Position numbers and translations under genes: made by a program
Assembly (NCBI GenBank): GCA_964627935.1
Contig: CAZVLB010000004.1
Span: 174,822-238,821 of the forward strand
Direction of reading: 5' to 3'
DNA: 64,000 bases
Source of the DNA: JAABVY01 sp964627935
GTDB taxonomy: Bacteria; Zixibacteria; MSB-5A5; JAABVY01
Notes under the pieces: model-generated
Databases searched by the model: none
Told to the model about the DNA's origin: nothing
What the model saw: the letters and a program-made list of their open reading frames with translations, nothing else
Part shown: positions 56,982-64,000 of the stretch, piece by piece
Layout of the letters: the number at the start of each line of letters is the position of its first letter
Position numbering within the stretch: the stretch's first letter is position 1

Positions 56982-58312
56982 TCATTCTCCCACACTTCTA
57001 TTAGAAACTAAACTATTGCTCCCATAAATCATTCCGCTGATTGTCGCCATAATGACGACCAGAGACACGAAGACGATCGTTTTCTTCGTCCCCATCACCG
57101 ATCGTATGACCGGCATATTTGGCAGCGACAGTGCCGGGCCGGCAAGGAGCAATGCCAACGCCGGACCTTTGCCCATGCCATTTCCGATCAATCCTTGCAG
57201 AATCGGTACTTCAGTGAGCGTGGCGAAGTACATGAACGCTCCCACCACCGATGCAAAGAGATTTGATTCAATTGAATTGCCGCCTACCCAACCACTGATC
57301 CATTGCGAGGGAATCAGTCCTTCTTCGCCAGGACGACCCAACAAGAGTCCAGCGATAAGTACTCCACCGAACAAAAGAGGCAGGATCTGCTTGGCAAATC
57401 CCCACGTTTGCGAAAACCATTCACCTGATTCATCGTCGCGCCTGCCGATAATCAGCAAAAGCCCAATTAATCCGACTGAGAAGGCCAGCAATGGCTCATG
57501 GGGGAACAATAAAGCCACTACCGCTGTCGCTATCGCTGTAAGAATCACCGGAATCTTGGAGAGCTTGAACCAGAGGATCAGCATCGAACCGAGTCCCATC
57601 GACGCCAGTCCGGTGATGAGCCACTTGTAAGACCAGATCTGAAACCAGAACCCTGATGTTTGGTCCGGCTTACCCCAGTTGGCGAACACCAGAATACCCA
57701 CCATAGCTGCAAAGTAGAGCCCGTTCTGCCAGAGGGGGCGACTCACTTCCGGCTCAGGCATCGCCATCTGGGCATTTCCCTTCTCCGTTTCTCCTTTGCG
57801 GTAGATCAGGTGCATTAGAAGCCCGAATATGACACTGAAGACAATAGCTCCGACCTCTCTGGCAATGCCAAGCTCGATTCCAAGCACTCGTGCTGTGAGG
57901 ACAATTGCCAGGACATTGATAGCAGGACCGGAATACAGAAAAGCCGTGGCCGGTCCAAGACCCACACCCATACGATAGATTCCTGCAAAGAGAGGAAGCA
58001 CTGTGCATGAACAGACGGCGAGTATTGTCCCCGATACCGATGCGACACCATACGAAAGCACCTTGTTCGCCTTCGCCCCAGATACTGCATAACCGATGCC
58101 TGACTGACAAAGACCGCTATTGCCCCAGCTATGAAAAAGGCTGGCACAAGGCAGAGTATGACATGCTCCTGCGCATACCATTTGGTCAATGCCAGAGCTT
58201 CGATAACAGCGCCACGCAGTCGAAAACTATCGATAGGCAGATAAAGGAAAATCAGGAAAACCGCGACTATCCAGGCCAGCGGTTTCCATTCAGATTTCCA
58301 GCTCAATTTCAA
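56982..58312 (-). pseudogene. YraQ/ArsP-type permease, frameshifted
   Basis: Two frames make one ~444-residue permease (PF03773-like). The first frame gives the start through VSQASVMQYLG, the second continues AKANKVLSYGVASVSG. The shift is at a G run (C4 on the plus strand at 58076-58079): one base more would read L-G-A-K and restore the protein. The hallmark AVCSCTVLPLFAGIYRMG is intact, as is FLYSGPAINVLAI. An error in a homopolymer or a real one-base deletion are both possible. Start is a TTG at 58312 (GAGGAG 8 nt upstream) or 58318. It overlaps the YeeE gene at its 3' end. Confidence 0.8.
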
Positions 58313-58388
58313 ACTCAACGCTCCTCATGATGGACTTCTAAAGTCCAATCTGTTTGGCGATATAGCCAAGTATATTCGCAAAAAAACA

Positions 58389-58718
58389 CTACCGGGCTGC
58401 GACCTTTCGAGCTTGCTGTACGTTGGCTCTGAGCACGTCTTCAACACATCCAAAGAACTTGAGAATGCAAGGCACCCGAAGATTGTACCAAACCTGCAGT
58501 CCGCGTTTTTCGTCTTCGACAATTCCGGCCTGCTTGAGGACCGATAGATGCTTAGAGACGGTCGAAATATCAGCGCCGATCATGTCCCGCAGCTCGCAGA
58601 CACATCGTTCACTCTTGGCCAACTCATCTACAATGAAGAGCCTGGTGGGATGTGCCATGGCTTTGATTACTTTTGCCCGAGCTTCGTACTTCTGTTTTGT
58701 TATGCTGTCCATACTCAT
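58389..58718 (-). CDS. ArsR-family regulator with CxC metal site
   Basis: 109 residues from ATG 58718. Winged HTH with KAMAHPTRLFIVDELAKSE, the metal-binding segment SERCVCELRDM (compare ELCVCDL of As(III) sensors) and the recognition helix DISTVSKHLSVLKQAGIV. Further Cys near the C-terminus (VPCILKFFGC). Probably represses the permease, YeeE and thioredoxin genes that follow on the same strand and is released by a metalloid or reactive sulfur. An upstream in-frame extension lacks a start signal. Confidence 0.9.
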   Translation of the reverse strand: MSMDSITKQKYEARAKVIKAMAHPTRLFIVDELAKSERCVCELRDMIGADISTVSKHLSVLKQAGIVEDEKRGLQVWYNLRVPCILKFFGCVEDVLRANVQQARKVAAR

Positions 58719-58744
58719 TCTTATACCCTTATAGGTTTTGTTAG

Positions 58745-58760
58745 TTGGCAAAATAACCAA
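58745..58760 (-). promoter_or_regulatory. Candidate operator of the ArsR gene
   Basis: TTGGCAAAATAACCAA contains inverted TTGG/CCAA arms 27 bp before the ArsR start, within the expected promoter. Plausible self-binding site; short, so uncertain. Confidence 0.35.
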
Positions 58761-58843
58761 ATAATGGGAAATGTCAAGAGAGTTTTCTGAGAGTGATATC
58801 GAGATTTGTCGAGACGGTAATCTATTGCTGAATAATGACTTAG

Positions 58844-58955
58844 AAAATGGCGGCCCCAATATCACTCTCCCCAAACTTTTGTGGAGGTCACCTTTCAAGT
58901 CGGATTCAGCTACTCAACCGTAACCGGAACGCGTTGGAAGATAATAGATTAAATT
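58844..58955 (+). repeat. Dispersed intergenic repeat, copy D
   Basis: AAAATGGCGGCCCCAATATC, then ACTCTCCCCAAACTTTTGTG, and a further 70 bp alignable to copy A (ACCGGAACGCGTTGGAAGAT matches GCGGAACACTCTGGAAGACA). Confidence 0.7.
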
Positions 58956-59079
58956 ATGGAATCCGGGCGATACAACAACATTGAGACGATGGCTACCGAG
59001 GTGATTTTGCGTTTCCGGTTGATCTTTCCCGGCAAATTCATTAAAGTATCTGCGATAATACTTAATTATAGGAGATCCC

Positions 59080-59361
59080 GTGACTGACCCCGCAGCTCAG
59101 GCCCGTATTTTTAAAGTGCTCTCAGTTGAAACCCGCGTCCGGATGCTGAAACTATTGAAAGAACGGGCGCTCTGTGTTAATGCGCTTGCCCGAACCCTGG
59201 AGATAACTCCGGCAGCGGTTTCCCAGCACCTTCGCATTCTGCGCGATGCTGATGCGGTCATCGCTGACAAGCGGGGCTATTTCGTTCATTACCGGACCAA
59301 CACCGAAACGCTAGCCAGATGGGCCACCGAAATCGAGGATATCATGGAGTCGAATGAGTAG
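59080..59361 (+). CDS. ArsR-family regulator
   Basis: 93 residues. Winged HTH with SVETRVRMLKLLKERALCVN and the recognition helix TPAAVSQHLRILRDADAV, followed by a beta-wing (KRGYFVHYRTN). Only one Cys (ALCVNALA), so it differs from the CxC member on the other arm. GTG start with AGGAG and a 6-nt spacer. First gene of the right arm; it probably controls the small Cys-rich and DsrE genes behind it. Confidence 0.9.
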   Translation: MTDPAAQARIFKVLSVETRVRMLKLLKERALCVNALARTLEITPAAVSQHLRILRDADAVIADKRGYFVHYRTNTETLARWATEIEDIMESNE

Positions 59362-59390
59362 AAACCGCAACCAAGACAAGGAGAATCGAT

Positions 59391-59528
59391 ATGTGCAAGA
59401 GAGACAATTGTTGTCAGAAGCCCGAGAAACTCAAAGGTAAGCCGAAAGACTGCCCTCTGGAGCAAATCAAAGAGTGCCACGGCGATACGAAGAAGCATAC
59501 GTGCGTGAAGCAGATTAGGGGAGTCTGA
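59391..59528 (+). CDS. 45-residue Cys-rich protein
   Basis: Begins with AAGGAG, 7 nt and ATG. The protein starts MCKRDNCCQKPEKLKGKPKD and has six Cys (positions 2, 7, 8, 21, 29, 38) plus two His. It reads as a real small protein: good ribosome site, fits between ArsR and DsrE with 29 and 54 bp gaps, and the PEKLKGKPKDC pattern is one I recall in small proteins beside ArsR and DsrE genes. A metal or persulfide binder is plausible but unproven. Confidence 0.75.
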   Translation: MCKRDNCCQKPEKLKGKPKDCPLEQIKECHGDTKKHTCVKQIRGV

Positions 59529-59582
59529 TCAGGACAATTATACTTCCCCTGCAGTAGGGGATGAACCATCAGGAGGTGGTCT

Positions 59583-59935
59583 ATGAGAATTTTATTCGTG
59601 ATCAACGATGCTCCGTATGGCACGGAGAAAGCGTATAACGCCCTTCGCATGGCGATGGCCATCCAGAAGCAACCGGGCGAAACGAAGTGCTGATTTTTCT
59701 AATGGCTGATTCAGTGACATGTGCGTTACCGGGACAGGCAACGCCAAATGGGTATTACAATATCGAGCGTATGCTCAAAGCGGTTATCAATAAAGGCGGC
59801 CGGGTCAAGGCCTGCGGGAGCTGCACTGAAGCGCGTGGAGTAAAGCAGCTATCACTTATAGACGGCGTGGAAATCAGCAATATGGAGCAATTGGCACTGT
59901 GGACTATCGAAGCTGATAAGGTTCTTTCGTTTTGA
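59583..59935 (+). pseudogene. DsrE/DsrF-like sulfur-relay protein, frameshifted
   Basis: After GGAGG the frame reads MRILFVINDAPYGTEKAYNA to about MAIQKQPGE, then meets stops; a -1 shift near 59670-59686 continues EVLIFLMADSVTCALPGQ, then KACGSCTEARGV and LWTIEADKVLSF, which is the rest of a DsrE-like protein of about 117 residues. The conserved Cys in VKACGSC is kept. No classic slippery heptamer is seen, so either a lost base or an assembly error. Confidence 0.8.
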
Positions 59936-59972
59936 AAAAAACTGACGGAAATTCACGCGGATTGGAGGCAAA

Positions 59973-60956
59973 GTGAGGCAGGCCCCTCATATCATTGAGG
60001 TTGCCGGCTTGGTCAAACGCTTTGAGGACGTCGTGGCCGTTGACTCTGTAACTTTCGATATATACAGAGGCGAGCTTTTCGGCTTTCTCGGCCCTAATGG
60101 AGCCGGTAAAACTACGACCATTAACATGCTGACCGGTCTGGCTCGGCCGGATTCCGGGGCCATCAAGATCAGCGGCATCGACTGCACCCAGAATCCCCGG
60201 GCCGCCCAGCATCTCGTAGGTGTCGTACCTGACGAAAGCAACCTCTATCCGGAACTTACCGGATTCGACAACCTCTGCTTCTGTGCCTCGCTTTATGGCG
60301 TAAAAAAGACCGACCGTCAAACACGCGCCCGCGAACTTCTGGACATGTTCGGCCTGACACAGGCAGCAAATCGCAAGTTTGGCGGCTATTCCAAAGGCAT
60401 GAAACGCAAGCTGACGATCGCTGCCGGTATCATACACAAGCCGCCGATTCTCTTTTTAGACGAACCCACTACCGGTATCGATGTCGCCAGCGCCCGGCAC
60501 TTGCGACAGCTGGTCGACGATCTCCATCGGAACGGTACGACGATTTTCCTGACTACGCATTACATCGAAGAAGCTGAGCGGCTCTGTGATCGGATTGCTT
60601 TCATCGTTTCAGGGCGGATTATCCGAATCGATACGGTTGAGAATCTTGTCCAGCCGATCAGATCCAGACATGTTGTCCAGTTAGCATGTGAGAACTCAAT
60701 ACATGATACTCAAGGCAAGCTCTCTTCCTCGTTCCCGGAACTCCACTTTACTCTCAGCGGAAACGGAATGATCCGTGTTGAATCAGACCAACCAATCAGC
60801 GTAGGTCCACTCATTCGCTTTCTTGAAGATAGCGGAACTGAAGTGTTGGAAGCCCGCCGAATTCGGCCATCCCTCGAGGATGTCTTTGTCCACATCACGG
60901 GACTTGAGGCCGAAGCGATGAGGAAAGAAAAGGAAAAGAAGGGAGGCGGACAGTGA
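59973..60956 (+). CDS. ABC transporter ATP-binding protein
   Basis: 327 residues. Walker A GPNGAGKTTT near 43, Q-loop region, signature YSKGMKRKL, Walker B ILFLDEPTTGID, H-loop TTHYIEE. A C-terminal extension of about 90 residues (VENLVQPIRSRHVVQL onward) is typical of ABC-2 (DrrA/NodI-like) exporters. GTG start after GGAGG with a 4-nt spacer. The stop overlaps the permease start by 4 nt. Confidence 0.95.
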   Translation: MRQAPHIIEVAGLVKRFEDVVAVDSVTFDIYRGELFGFLGPNGAGKTTTINMLTGLARPDSGAIKISGIDCTQNPRAAQHLVGVVPDESNLYPELTGFDNLCFCASLYGVKKTDRQTRARELLDMFGLTQAANRKFGGYSKGMKRKLTIAAGIIHKPPILFLDEPTTGIDVASARHLRQLVDDLHRNGTTIFLTTHYIEEAERLCDRIAFIVSGRIIRIDTVENLVQPIRSRHVVQLACENSIHDTQGKLSSSFPELHFTLSGNGMIRVESDQPISVGPLIRFLEDSGTEVLEARRIRPSLEDVFVHITGLEAEAMRKEKEKKGGGQ

Positions 60957-61690
60957 GATACTGGATAGCCTTCTGGAATATCCTGCTCAAGGATATGCGG
61001 ACGTATTACCTGAAGCCGCCCAACATCAGCTGGGGTCTGATTTTCCCGTTGGCGTGGACCGGGATGTTCTTTGTCAAGTCCGGAGCTGAACTGGGAACCA
61101 TCGCCACCCTGCTTCCCGGCGTGGTGGCTATTTCCATTCTATTCGGGACCACCTCGATGCTCTCTGTCACGGTGACCTTTGAAAAGAAGAACCGCTCCTT
61201 CGAGCGCCTCCTCCTGGCCCCGATACCATTTGAATTGCTCATGCTGGCTAAGACCAGCGGAGCTATCCTGTTTGGCGTGGCCAACGCATTTGTCCCGGTC
61301 ATTATGGCCGCATTTCTTATGGACTTGTCTCCTGTCAGCTGGGTTACCTTTTTACCCGCCGTATTCCTAATTGCCGTCACCTCGACTTTCCTCGGCCTGT
61401 TCATTGCCGTCTCGGTCAGCGAAGTGTTTGAAGCTCAAACTTTCTCCAATTTCTTCCGATTCCCCATGATCTTTCTGTGCGGTTTGTTTTTTCCTATTGA
61501 GAAGCTCCCGGTCTTTCTGAAGCCGATTTCCTATGCCTTGCCATTGACCTACGGCGCTGATGCGCTACACGGATCCATACACAGCGCCAATGTGATGCCG
61601 ATATCATCAGACCTGTTGGCAATGGGGGCGTTTTGTATAGGCCTTTTCGTACTGAGTCTTCAGATGATCCGGAGGCGCTGGATTGCCTGA
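60953..61690 (+). CDS. ABC-2 type permease
   Basis: 245 residues with six predicted TMs; signature PMIFLCGLFFPIEKLPVFLK and SYALPLTYGADALHG are typical of ABC2 membrane proteins (NodJ/DrrB type). GTG start overlapping the ATPase stop as GTGA. Together they form one exporter; the substrate is not known. Confidence 0.93.
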   Translation: MRYWIAFWNILLKDMRTYYLKPPNISWGLIFPLAWTGMFFVKSGAELGTIATLLPGVVAISILFGTTSMLSVTVTFEKKNRSFERLLLAPIPFELLMLAKTSGAILFGVANAFVPVIMAAFLMDLSPVSWVTFLPAVFLIAVTSTFLGLFIAVSVSEVFEAQTFSNFFRFPMIFLCGLFFPIEKLPVFLKPISYALPLTYGADALHGSIHSANVMPISSDLLAMGAFCIGLFVLSLQMIRRRWIA

Positions 61691-62231
61691 TCTTAATACA
61701 AGCGATGAATCCCTGATGCAGGCTCTATGCAATGGGGATCTTGGTGCTTTTGAGCAAATAGTCTGGCGGCACCAAGACTGGGCCTGGAAAATCGCATACC
61801 GTTTTCTTAATGACAAAGAGGAAGCCAAGGATATTACACAGGAGGCATTTCTTCGGCTCCTGGATGCATCGGAACGCTACAAACCCACCGCCAAATTCAC
61901 AACCTACCTGTATCAGATCATTTGCCGCCTTTGTCTGGACCAGGCCAGAAAGAAACGTCCTGTATACATGAAAGAAATTCCTGATTTTCTTGACACCAAT
62001 CCAGGCGCTGCCGAACAGATAGAACAACAGGAGGTGTCCGACAGTATCAACAGGGCCCTGTGTTCCCTGCCGCCGGATTACCGCATGGTTATAATTCTCA
62101 GGTACTTCGAGGGGTTGAGCGGAGCGGAAATTGCGACGGCTATTAATAAATCTCCAAAGGCTGTAGAGCGGTTGCTGGCGCGGGCCCGGGAAAAGCTGCA
62201 ACCTTTGTTAATCAAGTATCATGAAAAATAA
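61683..62231 (+). CDS. ECF-type RNA polymerase sigma factor
   Basis: 182 residues. Region 2 about 10-75 (WAWKIAYRFLNDKEEAKDIT, QEAFLRLLDAS), region 4 about 120-175 (LPPDYRMVIILRYFEGLSGA, EIATAINKSPKAVERLLARA). TTG start at 61683 with GGAGG 7 nt upstream, inside the end of the ABC permease gene by 8 nt. Anti-sigma and periplasmic sensor genes follow, the arrangement seen in metal-stress systems such as cnrYXH. Confidence 0.93.
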   Translation: MPDLNTSDESLMQALCNGDLGAFEQIVWRHQDWAWKIAYRFLNDKEEAKDITQEAFLRLLDASERYKPTAKFTTYLYQIICRLCLDQARKKRPVYMKEIPDFLDTNPGAAEQIEQQEVSDSINRALCSLPPDYRMVIILRYFEGLSGAEIATAINKSPKAVERLLARAREKLQPLLIKYHEK

Positions 62232-62289
62232 TAATCCCAAAAGAGGGGGATTTTGCAGGATGATTCGTTTAACCAAGTAAGGAGAATTG

Positions 62290-62784
62290 ATGGACTGCAA
62301 AGATATTAAAAGTGAGCTTGGTAATTACACTGGCGGGCGGTTGCCACGAGAAGGGCATAATCAGGTGCGTGCGCACCTAAGGGCATGTCCTTTATGCAGA
62401 GCGGCGCTGGCTGAAATTGATCCTGTTGCGGCTGTTCTTTTGCAGGCCGATCCACCACCTATGCCTTCCGACCTGGCGGACAGAATTCTGGCGGCGGCAC
62501 GCGATCGTATCTGCCCGGAGTCGACAGCAAATTGGAATCCGGTGGCATGGTTGCGGCTCGCCTCAATTCCTGTGCGTGTTGCAGCCGCGCTGATGCTGTT
62601 TTTCGGAATAACCGCGGGACTCAAGCTGGGAACCAATGTTAACGATTCACAAAATCAGGTTACTATTTCAGAGAACGACCCTCTCAACGTTTACCAGATT
62701 AGTTATATAGCCGACTTGCCGGAAGGATCACTTGCCGATAGCTATTTGAATCTCATAGAACCGACAGATGGAGGGAAAGAATGA
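62290..62784 (+). CDS. Membrane anti-sigma factor with zinc-finger domain
   Basis: 164 residues. ZAS-type motif H-x3-C-x2-C in RAHLRACPLC (about 29-38), plus Cys3. One TM about 98-117 (VRVAAALMLFFGITAGLKL) and a short periplasmic tail. It should hold the preceding ECF sigma inactive. ATG 62290 after AAGGAG. Overlaps the next gene by ATGA. Confidence 0.9.
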   Translation: MDCKDIKSELGNYTGGRLPREGHNQVRAHLRACPLCRAALAEIDPVAAVLLQADPPPMPSDLADRILAAARDRICPESTANWNPVAWLRLASIPVRVAAALMLFFGITAGLKLGTNVNDSQNQVTISENDPLNVYQISYIADLPEGSLADSYLNLIEPTDGGKE

Positions 62785-63320
62785 CCACATGGAAGAAGGT
62801 CGCTCCGTTGCTGATAGCCTTTTCTATAGGTTTGAATATCGCTTTCGTCGGCATCTGGTTTACCAACGCCGCTATGGCTGATCGTGTCAACCAGGAACCG
62901 TGCGGTCGAACATGCGAAGGAGTCTCATGTCCATTACATCGCAACCTTAATGTTACAGATGAACAGTGGGGAGAACTTGAGCCTCGCCTGACTCAGTTTC
63001 AAACAGAGTCACAATCCTTGTGCCTGGAAATCCGTCGACTGAGCGGGGAGCTTATCGATTTAATTGCCTCTCCGCAGCCCGATACTAACGCGATAACCGC
63101 AAAACAGGAGAAAATCCTTGTCTGCCAACGAAAAATGCAGCAATATGTGATTGCTCACCTGCTGGCGGAAAAACAAACCCTCACTGAAGAACAACAGGCA
63201 AAGCTTTTTTACATGATAAAAGAGAAGGCCGGCTGCGCCGCCGGAAATGGAGCGATTTGTCCTGTCTCGACCAACATATCACGGGACCACGGTCAAAAAG
63301 ATATTTTAACTGAACAATAA
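62781..63320 (+). CDS. Periplasmic metal-sensor protein (CnrX/CpxP-like)
   Basis: 179 residues. TM/signal anchor about 8-30, then a Cys-rich segment (PCGRTCEGVSCPLHRNLNV) and a helical Metal_resist-type domain (TDEQWGELEPRLTQFQTESQ, LTEEQQAKLFYMI), with further Cys (CAAGNGAIC). It probably senses metal or misfolded protein and signals to the anti-sigma factor. 4-nt overlap with the anti-sigma gene. Confidence 0.85.
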   Translation: MTTWKKVAPLLIAFSIGLNIAFVGIWFTNAAMADRVNQEPCGRTCEGVSCPLHRNLNVTDEQWGELEPRLTQFQTESQSLCLEIRRLSGELIDLIASPQPDTNAITAKQEKILVCQRKMQQYVIAHLLAEKQTLTEEQQAKLFYMIKEKAGCAAGNGAICPVSTNISRDHGQKDILTEQ

Positions 63321-63379
63321 GCTGAATTTTTAAAGAGATTAAATTTTAACAGAAACCCGCAACAAGAAGGAGGAAAAAG

Positions 63380-63751
63380 TTGAAAAAATTATCAGTAGTG
63401 CTTTTAGTAGTGGTTCTGCTGGCAGGCGGTCTCTATGCCGTACAGGCTAATGCTGGTGAAGGCGGTGATACAGTAGCCAAAGTGGACAAGCAGACAACAG
63501 TCCAGAACACTGATCAGAAAGGTGACCAGACTGCAAAGTGTTCAAGACATGACGACTGCCCGGCCGATTGTGGGCATACGGGAAAGTGCACGAGTGATTG
63601 CCCTCACTTTACAGACGATGATAATGATGGGCAGTGCGATACGCATGGCAAGTGTCATACCAATGATAAGCATGAAGGCTGCCCTGGCCATGATGCTACT
63701 ACCAAACAAGATTGCCCCGGACATGCCAAAGGAGGGTGCGGCAAACACTAA
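63380..63751 (+). CDS. Secreted Cys/His-rich protein
   Basis: 123 residues. Signal peptide 1-25 (ending ANA). The mature part has about 11 Cys and 12 His in clusters such as CSRHDDCPADCGHTGKC and CDTHGKCHTNDKH, and a D-rich loop (DDDNDGQC). A periplasmic metal-binding or scavenging role is plausible; no named family recognised. TTG start after AGGAGG. Last gene of the ECF operon, with a terminator behind it. Confidence 0.85.
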   Translation: MKKLSVVLLVVVLLAGGLYAVQANAGEGGDTVAKVDKQTTVQNTDQKGDQTAKCSRHDDCPADCGHTGKCTSDCPHFTDDDNDGQCDTHGKCHTNDKHEGCPGHDATTKQDCPGHAKGGCGKH

Positions 63752-63801
63752 ACGGGCATAAGTACAAGAGACCTGTTGTGTCCGGAGTATTGAAGAATCA
63801 G

Positions 63802-63839
63802 AGTACACTTTGGCTATAAATCCAGAGTGTACTTTTTTT
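63802..63839 (+). terminator. Rho-independent terminator of the metal-stress operon
   Basis: AGTACACT, a 16-nt loop, AGTGTACT, then TTTTTT: a perfect 8-bp stem. The 160 bp to the window end hold nothing I can support. Confidence 0.85.
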
Positions 63840-64000
63840 GGATAAATGGCCGCAAGAGCAGTCTATTGTTCGTGTCACTTGTGCCTGACAATATAGGAGT
63901 GATTATTGTTATTCCCTGAAGCCGAAATTGAGGTTGCCAGGTCATAAATCACAATATGGGAAGAAAAAAGCATATTCAGTTCGTCTCTTGATTTTCTGCA

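Larger units (their letters stand above)
58719..59079. other. Intergenic region between divergent ArsR genes
   Basis: 361 bp. It holds the candidate operator above, repeat copy D and, near 59045-59070, an AT-rich stretch (TATCTGCGATAATACTTAAT) suited to the promoter of the right-hand ArsR. No gene seen. Confidence 0.5.

Noticed and set aside
59583..59700. Programmed -1 frameshift in the DsrE gene
   Set aside because: No X-XXY-YYZ heptamer or clear downstream structure in the zero frame; loss of a base explains it more simply.
1..64000. CRISPR arrays, tRNA and rRNA genes, prophage or integrase genes
   Set aside because: No regularly spaced repeats, no cloverleaf-like gene and no phage or recombinase protein was found on either strand.

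Overview
The window looks like chromosome from an uncultivated bacterium of the FCB superphylum, probably candidate phylum Zixibacteria or a close relative. The basis is the combination of Por-type C-terminal sorting domains (the NYPNPFNP signature, three copies), a PorV-like outer-membrane protein, a dockerin-bearing secreted protein, many large PAS/CACHE histidine kinases, and two genes with in-frame UGA at catalytic positions (selenocysteine use). No rRNA or tRNA gene was seen, so the assignment is inference. Several single-base lesions in otherwise well-conserved genes would fit either real decay or a metagenome assembly.

Layout. 0.0-5.6 kb: secreted proteins (lipoprotein hydrolase, dockerin protein, ARPP-1-like protein) and a GNAT-like protein. 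5.6-11.4 kb: a hypothetical, a selenocysteine peroxiredoxin with a clear bacterial SECIS hairpin, and a PAS-rich hybrid kinase broken by one UAA. 11.7-23.3 kb: two Por-sorted secreted proteins, an FAD oxidoreductase, an RND efflux pair, a beta-barrel protein and a K+ channel with RCK domains. 23.6-27.6 kb: a NifX-like protein and malic enzyme behind a candidate sigma-54 promoter, followed by a sigma-54 activator.

27.8-42.8 kb is the most unusual region. A single run of overlapping or nearly touching genes encodes a giant (about 2850 residue) Por-sorted surface protein, a PorV-like barrel fused to TPRs, a membrane SpoIIE/RsbU-type phosphatase, a STAS-HATPase fusion, a STAS protein and a GAF/PAS histidine kinase. 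In effect a partner-switching signalling module is wired to an export/adhesion module.

42.9-48.3 kb: a second selenoprotein (C_GCAxxG_C_C family) and single-gene islands separated by copies of a short dispersed repeat. 48.3-55.2 kb: a phosphorelay (cytidylate-kinase-like/receiver fusion, CACHE kinase, receivers, a degenerate DHp protein) next to a SulP transporter with a coiled-coil insertion. 55.2-63.8 kb: a sulfur/metal-stress island on two divergent arms, with a DinB remnant, redox thioredoxin, YeeE transporter, permease and ArsR on the left, and ArsR, a 45-residue Cys-rich protein, DsrE (frameshifted), an ABC exporter, an ECF sigma/anti-sigma pair, a periplasmic metal sensor and a Cys/His-rich secreted protein on the right.
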